Shown here one piece after another: positions 39,684 to 49,009 of a stretch of DNA of 64,000 nt. Made by a program: the position numbers and the translations under genes. The notes below the pieces were generated by a model that saw nothing but the letters and a program-made list of their open reading frames with translations, searched no databases and had not been told where the DNA came from. The number at the start of each line of letters is the position of its first letter. Position 1 is the stretch's first letter. This stretch comes from Bartonella sp. M0177 (GTDB lineage: Bacteria; Pseudomonadota; Alphaproteobacteria; Rhizobiales; Rhizobiaceae), in contig NZ_JACFOY010000001.1 of the NCBI RefSeq assembly GCF_016102285.1, forward strand, positions 682,001-746,000, read 5' to 3'.

Positions 39684-39906
39684 GTTCAAGGTTCTCTTTG
39701 ATTCGAAATTTGGGATTCGAAATTTGGGATTCGAAATTGCGGATTCGAAATCGGGTGAAAGAGCTAAGAGGGAATTCGGTAATTGATTAAAAAGCCGAAG
39801 CTGCCCCCGCAACTGTAAATGGTAAGTCAAAACCTTATGCCACTGGGATTACCCGGGAAGGTGGTTTTGGCGCTTCAAGCCATGAGCCAGGAGACCTGCC
39901 TTGAAT
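39684..39906 (+). promoter_or_regulatory. Cobalamin (B12) riboswitch upstream of nrdHIEF
   Basis: The core is unmistakable: GCCGAAGCTGCCCCCGCAACTGTAA near 39793-39817, GCCACTGGG with CCGGGAAGG, and the B12 box AGCCAGGAGACCTGCC ending at 39900. P1 can form from GTTCAAGG (39684-39691) and CCTTGAAT (39899-39906). P2 can form from CTCTTT (39694-39699) and AAAGAG (39758-39763). Between the P2 strands lies a 14-bp tandem repeat. By family, adenosylcobalamin binding lowers expression of the downstream gene, here the B12-independent class Ib ribonucleotide reductase. Confidence 0.93.
39700..39755 (+). repeat. 14-bp tandem repeat, four copies, inside the riboswitch P2 arm
   Basis: Units start at 39700, 39714, 39728 and 39742. 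The first two are identical (GATTCGAAATTTGG); the third and fourth differ only in their last four or five bases. Each unit contains the palindrome TTCGAA, so copies can pair with one another. The array lies exactly in the apical part of P2. Confidence 0.95.
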
Positions 39907-40091
39907 TGAATGTCAACAGACGGGGTGTTCTGGTTATGGCCTTTCCGGACGTGTTTTGTGCGGATGTGGGCTTTGCCATATCCCCTACATTGCTTCGGGA
40001 AGGAAGTTTTATGTCCAAGATTCTTAATCATTTTTCCTGACCGGCTGAAGTTCGCCTTATCGACGCAACTTTTAAAAAACGTCTTTTATGC

Positions 40092-40115
40092 TGCTTTCTC
40101 AAGGAAGAAAGCAGG
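40092..40115 (+). promoter_or_regulatory. Hairpin in the nrd leader, possible riboswitch expression platform
   Basis: CTGCTTTCT (40092-40100) and AGAAAGCAG (40107-40115) form a 9-bp perfect stem with a 6-nt loop, 33 bases before the nrdH start and about 190 bases after the B12 box. No U-run follows, so it may act on translation or RNA stability instead of as a classical terminator. Confidence 0.5.
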
Positions 40116-40148
40116 CGGGATTTTGCAACCAAAAATCAGGAAAAAATC

Positions 40149-40370
40149 ATGACAATTACAATTTACAGCCGACCATCTTGCGTACAATGCAAAGCAACAT
40201 ATAAGGCATTGGATAATAAACATATTTCCTACGATATTGTGGATATTTCCAAAGATGCGGAGGCTTTATCCTATATCGAAAGTTTGGGATATAAAATGTT
40301 GCCGGTGGTTGTTGCGGGAAACAATCACTGGGCCGGTTTCCAGCCTGATAAAATAAACGGGCTCGAATGA
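40149..40370 (+). CDS. nrdH: NrdH redoxin
   Basis: 73 residues, a glutaredoxin-like protein with thioredoxin-type behaviour. The active site is CVQC in SRPSCVQCKATYKAL, and the C-terminal half has YKMLPVVVAGNNHWAGFQPDKI, the W-x-G-F-x-P-D motif diagnostic for NrdH. It reduces the class Ib ribonucleotide reductase NrdE, itself reduced by thioredoxin reductase. First gene of nrdHIEF, 1 base before nrdI, and downstream of the B12 riboswitch leader. Confidence 0.96.
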   Translation: MTITIYSRPSCVQCKATYKALDNKHISYDIVDISKDAEALSYIESLGYKMLPVVVAGNNHWAGFQPDKINGLE

Positions 40371-40371
40371 T

Positions 40372-40788
40372 ATGGCACTCCTTGTTTATTATTCGAGTGC
40401 GACCGGCAATACCGATTATTTTGTGCAACAAATCGGTGAACCGTCTTTAAGACTTTTCAAAAAAACGGCAATTCCGAAAGTGGTTGAACCTTATGTTCTG
40501 GTGGTACCGACTTACGCCGGTGCCAAGGGCGACGGGGCAGTGCCTAAAACCGTTATCAATTTTCTCAATGATCAAGAAAACCGGCAATTTCTTAAAGGCG
40601 TTATTGCCGGTGGCAATCGTAATTTCGGCTGGGCTTATGCACTGGCCGGAAAAGTCATTTCTCAAAAGTGTCGTGTGCCAAGGCTTTATAATTTCGAGCT
40701 CAGGGGGACAACAGAAGACGTGAACCTTGTCAGACAAGGATTAGGAAAATTATGGAAACAGATAGAGCAGAAAAAACAGACACTTTAG
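40372..40788 (+). CDS. nrdI: NrdI flavodoxin-like protein
   Basis: 138 residues. [20 protein letters not shown] is the flavin phosphate-binding loop and [21 protein letters not shown] the NrdI signature. It supplies the oxidant that assembles the dimanganese-tyrosyl radical cofactor in NrdF. It overlaps nrdE by 37 bases, an unusually long overlap that should couple their translation. Confidence 0.95.
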   Translation: MALLVYYSSATGNTDYFVQQIGEPSLRLFKKTAIPKVVEPYVLVVPTYAGAKGDGAVPKTVINFLNDQENRQFLKGVIAGGNRNFGWAYALAGKVISQKCRVPRLYNFELRGTTEDVNLVRQGLGKLWKQIEQKKQTL

Positions 40789-42917
40789 ATAGTGAAAAAA
40801 CTTATCATTCCCAAAATTATCACTCATTGAATGCAATGCTCAATCTTTTTGACGATAACGGCCTCATCCAGTTCGATAAAGATCGTGAAGCCGTGCGGCA
40901 ATATTTTTTGCAGCACGTCAATCAGAATACGGTATTTTTTCATGATCTTGAAGAGAAGATCGATTATCTCGTGCGTGAAGGATATTACGAGAAAACCGTT
41001 CTCGACCGTTATGACTTTGCTTTTATCAAAAAAGCTTTCAAACGTGCTTATGCGTTCAAATTCCGTTTTCCGACGTTTCTTGGCGCCTTCAAATATTATA
41101 CGAGTTATACGCTCAAGACTTTCGACGGGAAAAGATATCTCGAACGTTACGAAGATCGTGTCGTTATGGTGGCGCTGACACTTGCTAAAGGCGACAAAAA
41201 ACTCTGCGAAAGGCTGATCGATGAAATGATGACGGGCCGCTTTCAACCGGCAACGCCAACATTTCTCAATGCCGGTAAAAAACAACGTGGAGAACTTGTT
41301 TCCTGTTTTCTTCTGCGGGTTGAAGACAATATGGAATCGATCGGTCGCGCAATCAATTCTTCTTTGCAATTGTCCAAGCGCGGTGGCGGGGTTGCTTTGT
41401 GCCTCACCAATATCAGGGAACAAGGCGCACCGATCAAGCAAATACAAAATCAGTCGTCCGGAATTGTGCCGGTTATGAAACTTCTTGAAGACGCATTTTC
41501 TTACGCCAATCAATTGGGCGCAAGGCAGGGTGCAGGGGCGGTTTATTTAAGTGCCCATCACCCCGATATTATGCGTTTTCTTGATACCAAGCGGGAAAAT
41601 GCCGATGAAAAAATCCGTATCAAAACACTCTCCCTCGGAGTGGTCATCCCCGATATTACTTTCGAGCTTGCACGCAATAACGAGGATATGTACCTTTTTT
41701 CACCCTATGATGTGGAAAGGGTCACGGGTAAAGCCTTATCCGACATATCTATGAGCGAATATTATCGCAAATTTGTTGATGACCCGCGCATAACCAAGAA
41801 AAAAATCAATGCCCGTGATTTTTTCCAAACTCTGGCCGAAATCCAGTTTGAATCGGGTTATCCCTATATCGTGTTCGAAGATGCGGTCAATCGCGCCAAC
41901 CCCATTGCCGGACGCATCAATATGAGCAATCTTTGCTCCGAAATCCTTCAGGTCAATGAGCCGAGCACATTGAATACCGATTTGAGCTATCGTCATATCG
42001 GTAATGACATTTCGTGCAATCTGGGTTCGCTCAATATCGCTAAGGCCTTCCAGTCGGACGATTTCGGCAAAACAGTTGAAACGGCAGTTCGGGCTTTAAC
42101 AGCAGTTTCCGAAATGAGCGATATTGTCTGTGTGCCATCCATTGAAAAGGGCAATCGCGAGGCGCATGCGATCGGTCTTGGTCAAATGAATTTGCATGGC
42201 TTTCTTGCCAAAGAGCACATTTATTACGGCTCTCCCGAAGCACTCGATTTTACCAATCTCTATTTTTATACAGTTGCTTTCCATGCGTTGAGAAGCTCGA
42301 ACCTTATTGCCAAAGAAAAGGGCAAAATATTTCAAGGCTTTGAACAATCAGCCTATGCCGATGGGCGTGCGTTTAAAAAATATCTCACTCGAAAGTTCGA
42401 GCCGGAAACACAACGCATCAAACAGCTTTTTGCTGACCGGCATTTCACGATTCCCACTGTGAAAGACTGGCAGGAACTTGAGCAATCAGTCAAAAAATGG
42501 GGGCTTTACAACCGTTATTTACAGGCGGTTCCGCCCACCGGCTCGATTTCCTACATCAATAATGCCACAGCATCCATTCACCCGATTGTTGCAAAAATAG
42601 AAATACGCAAAGAAGGCAAGATCGGTCGGGTCTATTATCCGGCGCCTTATATGACCAATGATAATCTTGAATATTATCAGGACGCTTATGAAATAGGTCC
42701 GGAAAAGATCATTGATACCTATGCCGCAGCCGGTCAACATGTCGATCAGGGCTTGTCATTAACGCTGTTCTTTCCGGATACCGCCACGACGCGCGATATC
42801 AACAAAGCGCAAATTTACGCGTGGAAGAAAAAACTCAAAACCATCTATTATGTGCGGTTACGCCAAAAGGCATTGAGCGGAACCGAAGTCGAAACCTGTG
42901 TTTCCTGTAGCCTTTAA
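40752..42917 (+). CDS. nrdE: Class Ib ribonucleoside-diphosphate reductase, large subunit
   Basis: 721 residues. It reduces ribonucleotides to deoxyribonucleotides. Substrate and radical-path features: [22 protein letters not shown] with the active-site Cys, NLCSEI, and the catalytic loop [21 protein letters not shown]. The C-terminal shuttle cysteines are in ETCVSCSL. There is no ATP-cone at the N-terminus, as expected for NrdE. AGGA lies a few bases before the ATG at 40752 inside nrdI. Twelve bases separate it from nrdF. Part of a unit placed under a B12 riboswitch. Confidence 0.97.
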   Translation: METDRAEKTDTLDSEKTYHSQNYHSLNAMLNLFDDNGLIQFDKDREAVRQYFLQHVNQNTVFFHDLEEKIDYLVREGYYEKTVLDRYDFAFIKKAFKRAYAFKFRFPTFLGAFKYYTSYTLKTFDGKRYLERYEDRVVMVALTLAKGDKKLCERLIDEMMTGRFQPATPTFLNAGKKQRGELVSCFLLRVEDNMESIGRAINSSLQLSKRGGGVALCLTNIREQGAPIKQIQNQSSGIVPVMKLLEDAFSYANQLGARQGAGAVYLSAHHPDIMRFLDTKRENADEKIRIKTLSLGVVIPDITFELARNNEDMYLFSPYDVERVTGKALSDISMSEYYRKFVDDPRITKKKINARDFFQTLAEIQFESGYPYIVFEDAVNRANPIAGRINMSNLCSEILQVNEPSTLNTDLSYRHIGNDISCNLGSLNIAKAFQSDDFGKTVETAVRALTAVSEMSDIVCVPSIEKGNREAHAIGLGQMNLHGFLAKEHIYYGSPEALDFTNLYFYTVAFHALRSSNLIAKEKGKIFQGFEQSAYADGRAFKKYLTRKFEPETQRIKQLFADRHFTIPTVKDWQELEQSVKKWGLYNRYLQAVPPTGSISYINNATASIHPIVAKIEIRKEGKIGRVYYPAPYMTNDNLEYYQDAYEIGPEKIIDTYAAAGQHVDQGLSLTLFFPDTATTRDINKAQIYAWKKKLKTIYYVRLRQKALSGTEVETCVSCSL

Positions 42918-42923
42918 GGATAA

Positions 42924-43898
<975 letters not shown>

Positions 43899-43916
43899 AT
43901 GGACTGTTAAAACGAA

Positions 43917-43948
43917 AGAGGAGAGGGGGGAGGCTCCTCTTTTTTTTC
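43917..43948 (+). terminator. Rho-independent terminator of the nrdHIEF operon
   Basis: AGAGGAG (43917-43923) and CTCCTCT (43934-43940) form a 7-bp stem with a G-rich loop and run directly into eight T residues. It lies 19 bases after the nrdF stop codon. Confidence 0.88.
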
Positions 43949-44265
43949 ATGCTGGTGAAAGTAAAAAACGCAAGCCACCGTTCAATTTAAGCTTTGCCGA
44001 AATGGCTGATGCTTCTCCGGAATGGTAGAATATTCACCCGACAAATGGGCAAAAAAATGAACCATCATCCTCGCTGAGTTTTCGCTCATGAAACGTCAGA
44101 TGTGTTTCAACAATTCATGAGTTGATAGGCTTTCGTTAAACGCAAGGACCATCCACGATAATATGACAGTGAAACCTTAAAGACCGCCGGTCACATATAA
44201 AGGATATCCACTGCCGCTTGATCATAATTAAAACGGGATGATTACCGGTCGGGATAAAGCTGTGT
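43949..44265. other. Intergenic region between nrdF and the NadQ-like gene
   Basis: About 317 bases between convergent genes. I see no open frame of convincing composition and no further hairpin with a T-run. The terminator of the minus-strand gene is not evident. Confidence 0.4.
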
Positions 44266-45180
44266 TTAATACCCGGAGCGGGCAATCGGAAACCGCGAAA
44301 GGCTGATCACACAGGATTCAATAATTTCCTGACGATAACGATAGAGTTTGGCTGGCCTACCACCTGTTTGTGTTTCACGTTCGCCTATTTCTTCGATTAT
44401 TCCCTGTTGTTCGGTCAAACGGCGGAAGTTCGGTTTATGAAGGCGTCGTCCTATAATCGCTTCTACTGTTTTTTGTAGCTGTAATAATGTGAACTTTGCC
44501 GGTAACAGTTCAAAGACAACAGCTCTATATTTTATTTTCCTTCTGAGCCGTCCAATAGCGGTCGCTAAAATTCGACGGTCATCTGCAAACATTGGCGTTC
44601 CCGCATAAAGAGTGCCGCCAGCTTCGGCAATGAGCCCCGCTTCATATAAAATTTCATATCTTTGGAGGATAAAATCCTCGTTCCACGAAAAACCGTTACA
44701 TCCGAAAAGAAAAGAAATTCTGCGTTTCTTGAAGTCACAATGGACTTTGTCTTTTTTGGCCCAAACATTGAGCGCCTCGATAATTTCGTCGACACATGGA
44801 TGTTTTCCACTTCGGCAATCATCCCATGGAAAATGCTCATACCAGTCATGCCATTCGGCGTTTTGGGAAAAATCATCTTGTTCACGCACCAAGCCCAGAT
44901 AGCTGACGGATATTGTTCGCGTACCGTTGTCGGTAGAGACAGGCAAACGATTGGAGAATGTGTAAAGTTGTTCGAGAAATCCAACGGGGTGACCTGTTTT
45001 TGTATTGATCCAGTCACGTAAAGAAGCTTCCAAGCTTTGTTGCTCGAATTCCAACGGTCCGGATGGAAGTTTTTGTTCCTGTCCTACAGTAATAACTTTG
45101 GGCTGACCGTTCGTAACTGCGGCAATAACGGCGATAAGTTCGATTTTTGAAAGCGCTGATGGGGTAGTCAAGATTGTCAT
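44266..45180 (-). CDS. nadQ: NadQ-like NAD-biosynthesis regulator (Nudix-like domain plus winged helix)
   Basis: 304 residues. The N-terminal two thirds look like a Nudix-related effector domain without a proper Nudix box (QSLEASLRDWINTKTGHPVGFLEQLYTFSNR, SVSYLGLV). The C-terminal third is a winged-helix DNA-binding region: FTLLQLQKTVEAIIGRRLHKPNFRRLTEQQGIIEEIGERETQTGGRPAKLYRY. This layout matches the alphaproteobacterial NadQ/COG4111 family, proposed repressors of NAD synthesis genes and analogous to NrtR. No nad gene is adjacent, so it would act at a distance. Start at 45180. Family likely; regulon inferred from comparative genomics as I recall it. Confidence 0.72.
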   Translation of the reverse strand: MTILTTPSALSKIELIAVIAAVTNGQPKVITVGQEQKLPSGPLEFEQQSLEASLRDWINTKTGHPVGFLEQLYTFSNRLPVSTDNGTRTISVSYLGLVREQDDFSQNAEWHDWYEHFPWDDCRSGKHPCVDEIIEALNVWAKKDKVHCDFKKRRISFLFGCNGFSWNEDFILQRYEILYEAGLIAEAGGTLYAGTPMFADDRRILATAIGRLRRKIKYRAVVFELLPAKFTLLQLQKTVEAIIGRRLHKPNFRRLTEQQGIIEEIGERETQTGGRPAKLYRYRQEIIESCVISLSRFPIARSGY

Positions 45181-45640
45181 TTTCGATTTTTGATCTGTAG
45201 TTTATTGAATGCAAAAATATAAACCGGTTTTTATATCCGATCTAATATTTCGTTTTGGATGAAATCCCTTGGCGAATCCAAGGGAAAGAGTGGATTTTCA
45301 TCCCCATATAGCGCAGCAATCCGATCGGCCAAGTCTAAATTCAAAAAAATAATCTAATTATAAGTAAAAATTTTTATATTCTGTTAAAAATACTCATAAT
45401 TTTCTATTTTTGTTTCGGAGTTGTTGATACAATTGTTAGTTAATCGGTTAACGAAAAATCCAATCAGGAACATAAACGAAAATTTAATATTAGCAACTGG
45501 TAAGTAGAAAAATATTTGTTGCCATTCCGAAAAGCACAGTTTTTAAATGGAAACGGCTGATAAAGTAGTTTGTGAGGAACTCTATAGAGATAACAGAGGC
45601 TTTAGAATACAGAAATAGGAAAACTTGCTGGGAGAACACG
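45181..45640. other. Long AT-rich intergenic region
   Basis: About 460 bases without a plausible gene. It contains the promoter side of the NadQ-like gene and the near-palindrome GTTAATCGGTTAAC near 45438-45452, which could be a regulator site, but I cannot assign it. Confidence 0.35.
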
Positions 45641-45666
45641 AAAAAACCGGCTTAAAAGCCGGTTTT
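45641..45666 (-). terminator. Rho-independent terminator of the small secreted protein gene
   Basis: AAAACCGGCT (45643-45652) and AGCCGGTTTT (45657-45666) form a 10-bp perfect stem with a 4-nt loop. On the minus strand it is followed by a T-run, 26 bases after the stop codon of the gene at 45692. Confidence 0.88.
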
Positions 45667-45691
45667 CGCTAAACATAACTTCGCAATGCTT

Positions 45692-45997
45692 TTAGTGATG
45701 ATTTACCGGTGATCCATCGCCGAAATGGGCTTCGTTAATAGATCCGCCATGCGTTGCTTCACCGGATTTTTGTGCATGACCGATGACATAGCTATCTTCG
45801 ACCGAACCATCGCCAAATCCATTTGCCCGTGTATAAGCACGTGAATTGCCGGTATAACCTTTGTTCATGCCGGATTGGGCAGTAGAACCGATAACATAGG
45901 TGTTGACTGGCGACCCATCGTCAAAAGCATAACCACTGGCATAGGCGCTGCTTACACCACATAAACTTGCAAGCGCAATAAACATCAATTTTTTCAT
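45692..45997 (-). CDS. Small secreted protein with DGS-type internal repeats
   Basis: 101 residues. A clear signal peptide (MKKLMFIALASLCGVSSAYA, cleavage after AYA) leaves a mature part of about 80 residues. That part holds three related segments: FDDGSPVNTYVIGSTAQSG, FGDGSVEDSYVIGHAQKSG and the truncated FGDGSPVNHH at the C-terminus. No cysteine, no membrane helix, and many Gly, Ser, Asn and His. It should be periplasmic or secreted. I recognise no family. A GTG at 46006 is in frame, but I prefer the ATG at 45997. It has its own terminator and stands alone, so it is a separate transcript. Confidence 0.75.
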   Translation of the reverse strand: MKKLMFIALASLCGVSSAYASGYAFDDGSPVNTYVIGSTAQSGMNKGYTGNSRAYTRANGFGDGSVEDSYVIGHAQKSGEATHGGSINEAHFGDGSPVNHH

Positions 45998-46259
45998 TTC
46001 ATTCACCGTTTTTATGAGCCCTTAGCTGCGGCTAACGGCTTTAATTGCAATTGGATCAATCTGGATATATTTTCCAAACTCTCTAACGCTTATATCTTCA
46101 TCACGGCAATCAATCTCAAATCACTTTAAAATGTTCCGATCACGGAAAAGTGATATTTTAAAATATAGCAAAAACAACAGGTTAATATTCATTAATTCCC
46201 GTCCAATAGGGGGTTATCAAGTCGGGATCACGGTTGTTGTGAAGTGGCTTCAAGACGGG

Positions 46260-47759
46260 CTAGATGGTGTTTTTCTGGCCTGTCAAAAGTTGATTTTTTA
46301 CCTTCGCAAGTTGCAAGCTATGTTCGAATCTCGCAGCTTCCTGTTTCTTCAATTCTTCCGATTCGATGCGGAGAAGATATGACGGGTGAAAAGTGACAAG
46401 AACCGGTATTTTTTCTTCTGTCTCGATTATTTTACCCACCAAACCGCTTAACGGCTCGTTCAAATCTGTGAGTGAAAACAGGGCGGTTTTCCCCATGGCA
46501 ACGATAAGCTTCGGTTTGACGATGTCGATTTCTTTCATGAGCCACCAGCGACAATGCTCGACCTCGCTCCGGTCTGCTCTTTTATGGAGGCGCTTGCGAC
46601 CTTTGAGTTCATATTTGAAATGCTTGACGGCGTTGGTGATGTAAACCTTATCGCGTTCAATGCCAATTTTCTCGATCGTTTTTTCAAAGATTTGTCCTGC
46701 CGGACCGATAAATGGCCGACCAACGAGATCTTCACGGTCGCCCGGTTGTTCTCCGATAATCATAAGAGAAGCATTTTCAGGCCCTTCGCCACAGACAGCC
46801 TGCGTTGCTGAACAATGCAAAGGGCAACGTTTGCATGATTTGATAGCGTTATCGAGATCATTGAGAGTTCCAAGCGTTGCTTGCGACTTCAAACTCGTTC
46901 TCATGACGTTCCCGGCATTTCTTTCCGCTAAACGGGAATGAAAGAGAGGGGGCTTCAAAACCGGTTGTCTTTCCATTGTTTCAATGCGCGTTTCCGCATT
47001 ATCAACGAGACTATTGATGATTTCCGCTTCCGGAAGATTGCTCCAGTATTTTTTCGGCATATGGCTTTGCATGGTTTTGAGTTTCAGTCTTGCCGGATTG
47101 AAAATACTGGCAAAATAGGTTTTCCAGAGCTCTTCGGTTTCATCTTTATTTTGCGGCTTTTTAAATATCGGTTCGCCAAAAAACAGTCTTTTATTAAAAT
47201 AGAACGCACTGCCTTTCGGCGTTAGAATTTGCCAATCCATGTCGCTAAAACGACGGCAGAAAAACGGTATCGCTTCCGCAATAATGAAATGCTGAGGTTC
47301 ATACCAGGCGGTAAAACAACGCCTGAACGTGTCGTCGCCAAGACTGTCAATTTCCTTGAAACGTAAAAATGCATGCATATGGTGGATGTCATGGCAAACA
47401 GCCTTTTGCCTTGACAGAGCTGTGGCGGTGTCAATGTCGTAAATTTTTTCAAGAACCGTTTTGTCCTGCTGCAAGCGATAAAGAAGGCGATATAAGAGAG
47501 CTGCCGAATCTTCGCTTTCGTGGCAGATGACATTTTTCGCAAGATTGATGAACTGCTTTGGCACCCGAAATTCTTGGCCTCGTTGTGCAGGCAGATATTT
47601 TTCTGAAGGCGGAGAGGCGGGCTCGCCGTCAAATAATGTCGGGGCTAAATGGTAATGCCAAAAAACATCTTCCGGACGCATTTCTTCCTGTAATAGCAAA
47701 CGTGCCTTTGTTCGCCACTCGTCAAAATCCCCCTGTTTTTTCAAAATAATCGTTTTCAT
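46260..47759 (-). CDS. udgX: DUF4130-UdgX fusion: uracil-DNA glycosylase superfamily protein
   Basis: 499 residues. Residues ~1-250 form the DUF4130 domain that partners a radical SAM protein (AVCHDIHHMHAFLRFKEI, WYEPQHFIIAEAIPFFCRRF). Residues ~295-490 form a family 4-like uracil-DNA glycosylase of the UdgX type: GEQPGDREDLVGRPFIGPAGQ, the loop GRKRLHKRADRSEV, and HPSYLLR. His392 in that loop lines up with the histidine by which mycobacterial UdgX stays covalently bound to uracil-DNA. Cys309, Cys312, Cys316 and Cys403 are candidate Fe-S ligands. It overlaps the upstream radical SAM gene by 4 bases. Role: DNA repair or marking of uracil sites; the DUF4130 reaction is unknown. Confidence 0.9.
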   Translation of the reverse strand: MKTIILKKQGDFDEWRTKARLLLQEEMRPEDVFWHYHLAPTLFDGEPASPPSEKYLPAQRGQEFRVPKQFINLAKNVICHESEDSAALLYRLLYRLQQDKTVLEKIYDIDTATALSRQKAVCHDIHHMHAFLRFKEIDSLGDDTFRRCFTAWYEPQHFIIAEAIPFFCRRFSDMDWQILTPKGSAFYFNKRLFFGEPIFKKPQNKDETEELWKTYFASIFNPARLKLKTMQSHMPKKYWSNLPEAEIINSLVDNAETRIETMERQPVLKPPLFHSRLAERNAGNVMRTSLKSQATLGTLNDLDNAIKSCKRCPLHCSATQAVCGEGPENASLMIIGEQPGDREDLVGRPFIGPAGQIFEKTIEKIGIERDKVYITNAVKHFKYELKGRKRLHKRADRSEVEHCRWWLMKEIDIVKPKLIVAMGKTALFSLTDLNEPLSGLVGKIIETEEKIPVLVTFHPSYLLRIESEELKKQEAARFEHSLQLAKVKNQLLTGQKNTI

Positions 47760-48991
47760 GATGAAAAAAGATCAAGTTGTGTCGGTCGCGCACGAAAACG
47801 CTCGGCAAGGTGCGAACTGTCAAGAAGGTTTTTAGGTGTCCAACGTTCGGCAGTGACAAACGGTTTTATTTTTTCAAGGCTGATATGAAAGGTTTTCAAA
47901 TCTGAAAAATCGAGCCGCTTGAACCGGCGCGCTGCCAATATCCGTTTAACATTGCGCACACCAAGGCCGGGAACACGCAACAACATTTCCTTGTCGGCTT
48001 TATTGATGTCAACCGGAAAGAGATGCCGGTTTTGTAATGCCCAGGCGAGTTTCGGGTCAAATTCAAGTTCAAGCATGCCACCATTTGTTTTCGTGGTCAG
48101 CTCTTCCATTGCAAATCCGTAAAAGCGGTAAAGCCAATCGGCTTGATAAAGCCGGTGTTCCCTTAAAAGCGGCGGGCGCTTGACGGGAAGCAGGTTTGAA
48201 GCATCCGGAATCGGACTGAATGCTGAATAATAGACTCGCTTTAGCTGGTATCCCGAATAAAGCTCGGCGCTTGATTTTAGGATTGTCGCATCATTGGCAT
48301 CGTCGGCACCGATGATCATTTGGGTAGATTGACCGGCTGGTGCGAAACGTTGCGTTTTTTTCGTCTGTAATGTCGCGTCTTTGGAGGCTTCTATATCAAT
48401 CCTGACATTCGCCATAGCTTGCTTGATTGTCAGGATCTTTTTTTGCGGAGCAAAGCGGTTAATGCTTTTTTCTGTTGGCAGTTCGACATTGATCGACAGT
48501 CGATCTGCATAACGTCCCGCCTCCTTGATAAGCGCGTCCGAAGCATCCGGAATGGTTTTTAAATGGATATAGCCGCCAAAATGGTGAATGGTTCGCAGAT
48601 CGCGGGCAACTTTAACCAATTCCTCCATTGTTTGGTCCGGAGAACGGATAATGCCGGACGAAAGAAACAAGCCTTCAATGTAATTTCTGCGGTAGAATTC
48701 GAGCGTCAAAAACACCACCTCGTCAGTGGTAAAACGCGCTCGCTCGACATTGCTTGAAGACCGGTTGACACAATAGGCACAGTCAAAAATACAAAAATTG
48801 GTGAGCAGAATTTTTAACAAGGAAACGCAGCGCCCGTCAGGCGTGAAGGAATGGCAAATTCCCATATTTGCTGTTGACCCCAAACCACTTTTTGTGGGTG
48901 ATTGACGCGTAGAACCGCTTGATGCACAGGAAGCATCATATTTGGCAGCATTTGCCAGAATTGCCAATTTCTGTTTGAGTGTTTTGACCAT
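47756..48991 (-). CDS. Putative DNA modification/repair radical SAM protein
   Basis: 411 residues. The Fe-S/SAM motif is CIFDCAYC (about residues 67-74), preceded by KYDASCASSGS and GICHSFTPDGRCVSLLKILLTNF. Near the C-terminus a helix-hairpin-helix, LLRVPGLGVRNVKRILAARRF, suggests DNA binding. This is the radical SAM family that is nearly always encoded next to a UdgX/DUF4130 protein, as it is here with a 4-base overlap. The chemistry is not established; a DNA lesion repair or modification resembling spore photoproduct lyase is the usual guess. I use ATG 48991; GTG 49000 is an alternative and neither has a strong ribosome site. A LexA-like box overlaps this start region. Confidence 0.9.
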   Translation of the reverse strand: MVKTLKQKLAILANAAKYDASCASSGSTRQSPTKSGLGSTANMGICHSFTPDGRCVSLLKILLTNFCIFDCAYCVNRSSSNVERARFTTDEVVFLTLEFYRRNYIEGLFLSSGIIRSPDQTMEELVKVARDLRTIHHFGGYIHLKTIPDASDALIKEAGRYADRLSINVELPTEKSINRFAPQKKILTIKQAMANVRIDIEASKDATLQTKKTQRFAPAGQSTQMIIGADDANDATILKSSAELYSGYQLKRVYYSAFSPIPDASNLLPVKRPPLLREHRLYQADWLYRFYGFAMEELTTKTNGGMLELEFDPKLAWALQNRHLFPVDINKADKEMLLRVPGLGVRNVKRILAARRFKRLDFSDLKTFHISLEKIKPFVTAERWTPKNLLDSSHLAERFRARPTQLDLFSS

Positions 48992-48994
48992 TAT

Positions 48995-49009
48995 GTTCAC
49001 TATTTGTTC
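48995..49009 (-). promoter_or_regulatory. Candidate LexA (SOS) box
   Basis: GTTC-N7-GTTC, spelled GTTCACTATTTGTTC, lies 4 to 18 bases upstream of the radical SAM start codon. This direct repeat is the LexA site described for alphaproteobacteria such as Rhodobacter and Sinorhizobium. Eight fixed bases occur by chance about twice in a window of this size, so the position before a DNA-repair operon is the main argument. Confidence 0.6.

Noticed and set aside
39819..40040. A 73-codon plus-strand frame between the riboswitch and nrdH.
   Set aside because: It begins inside the riboswitch core and spans the B12 box; the sequence is constrained by RNA structure, and the protein has no recognisable features or ribosome site.
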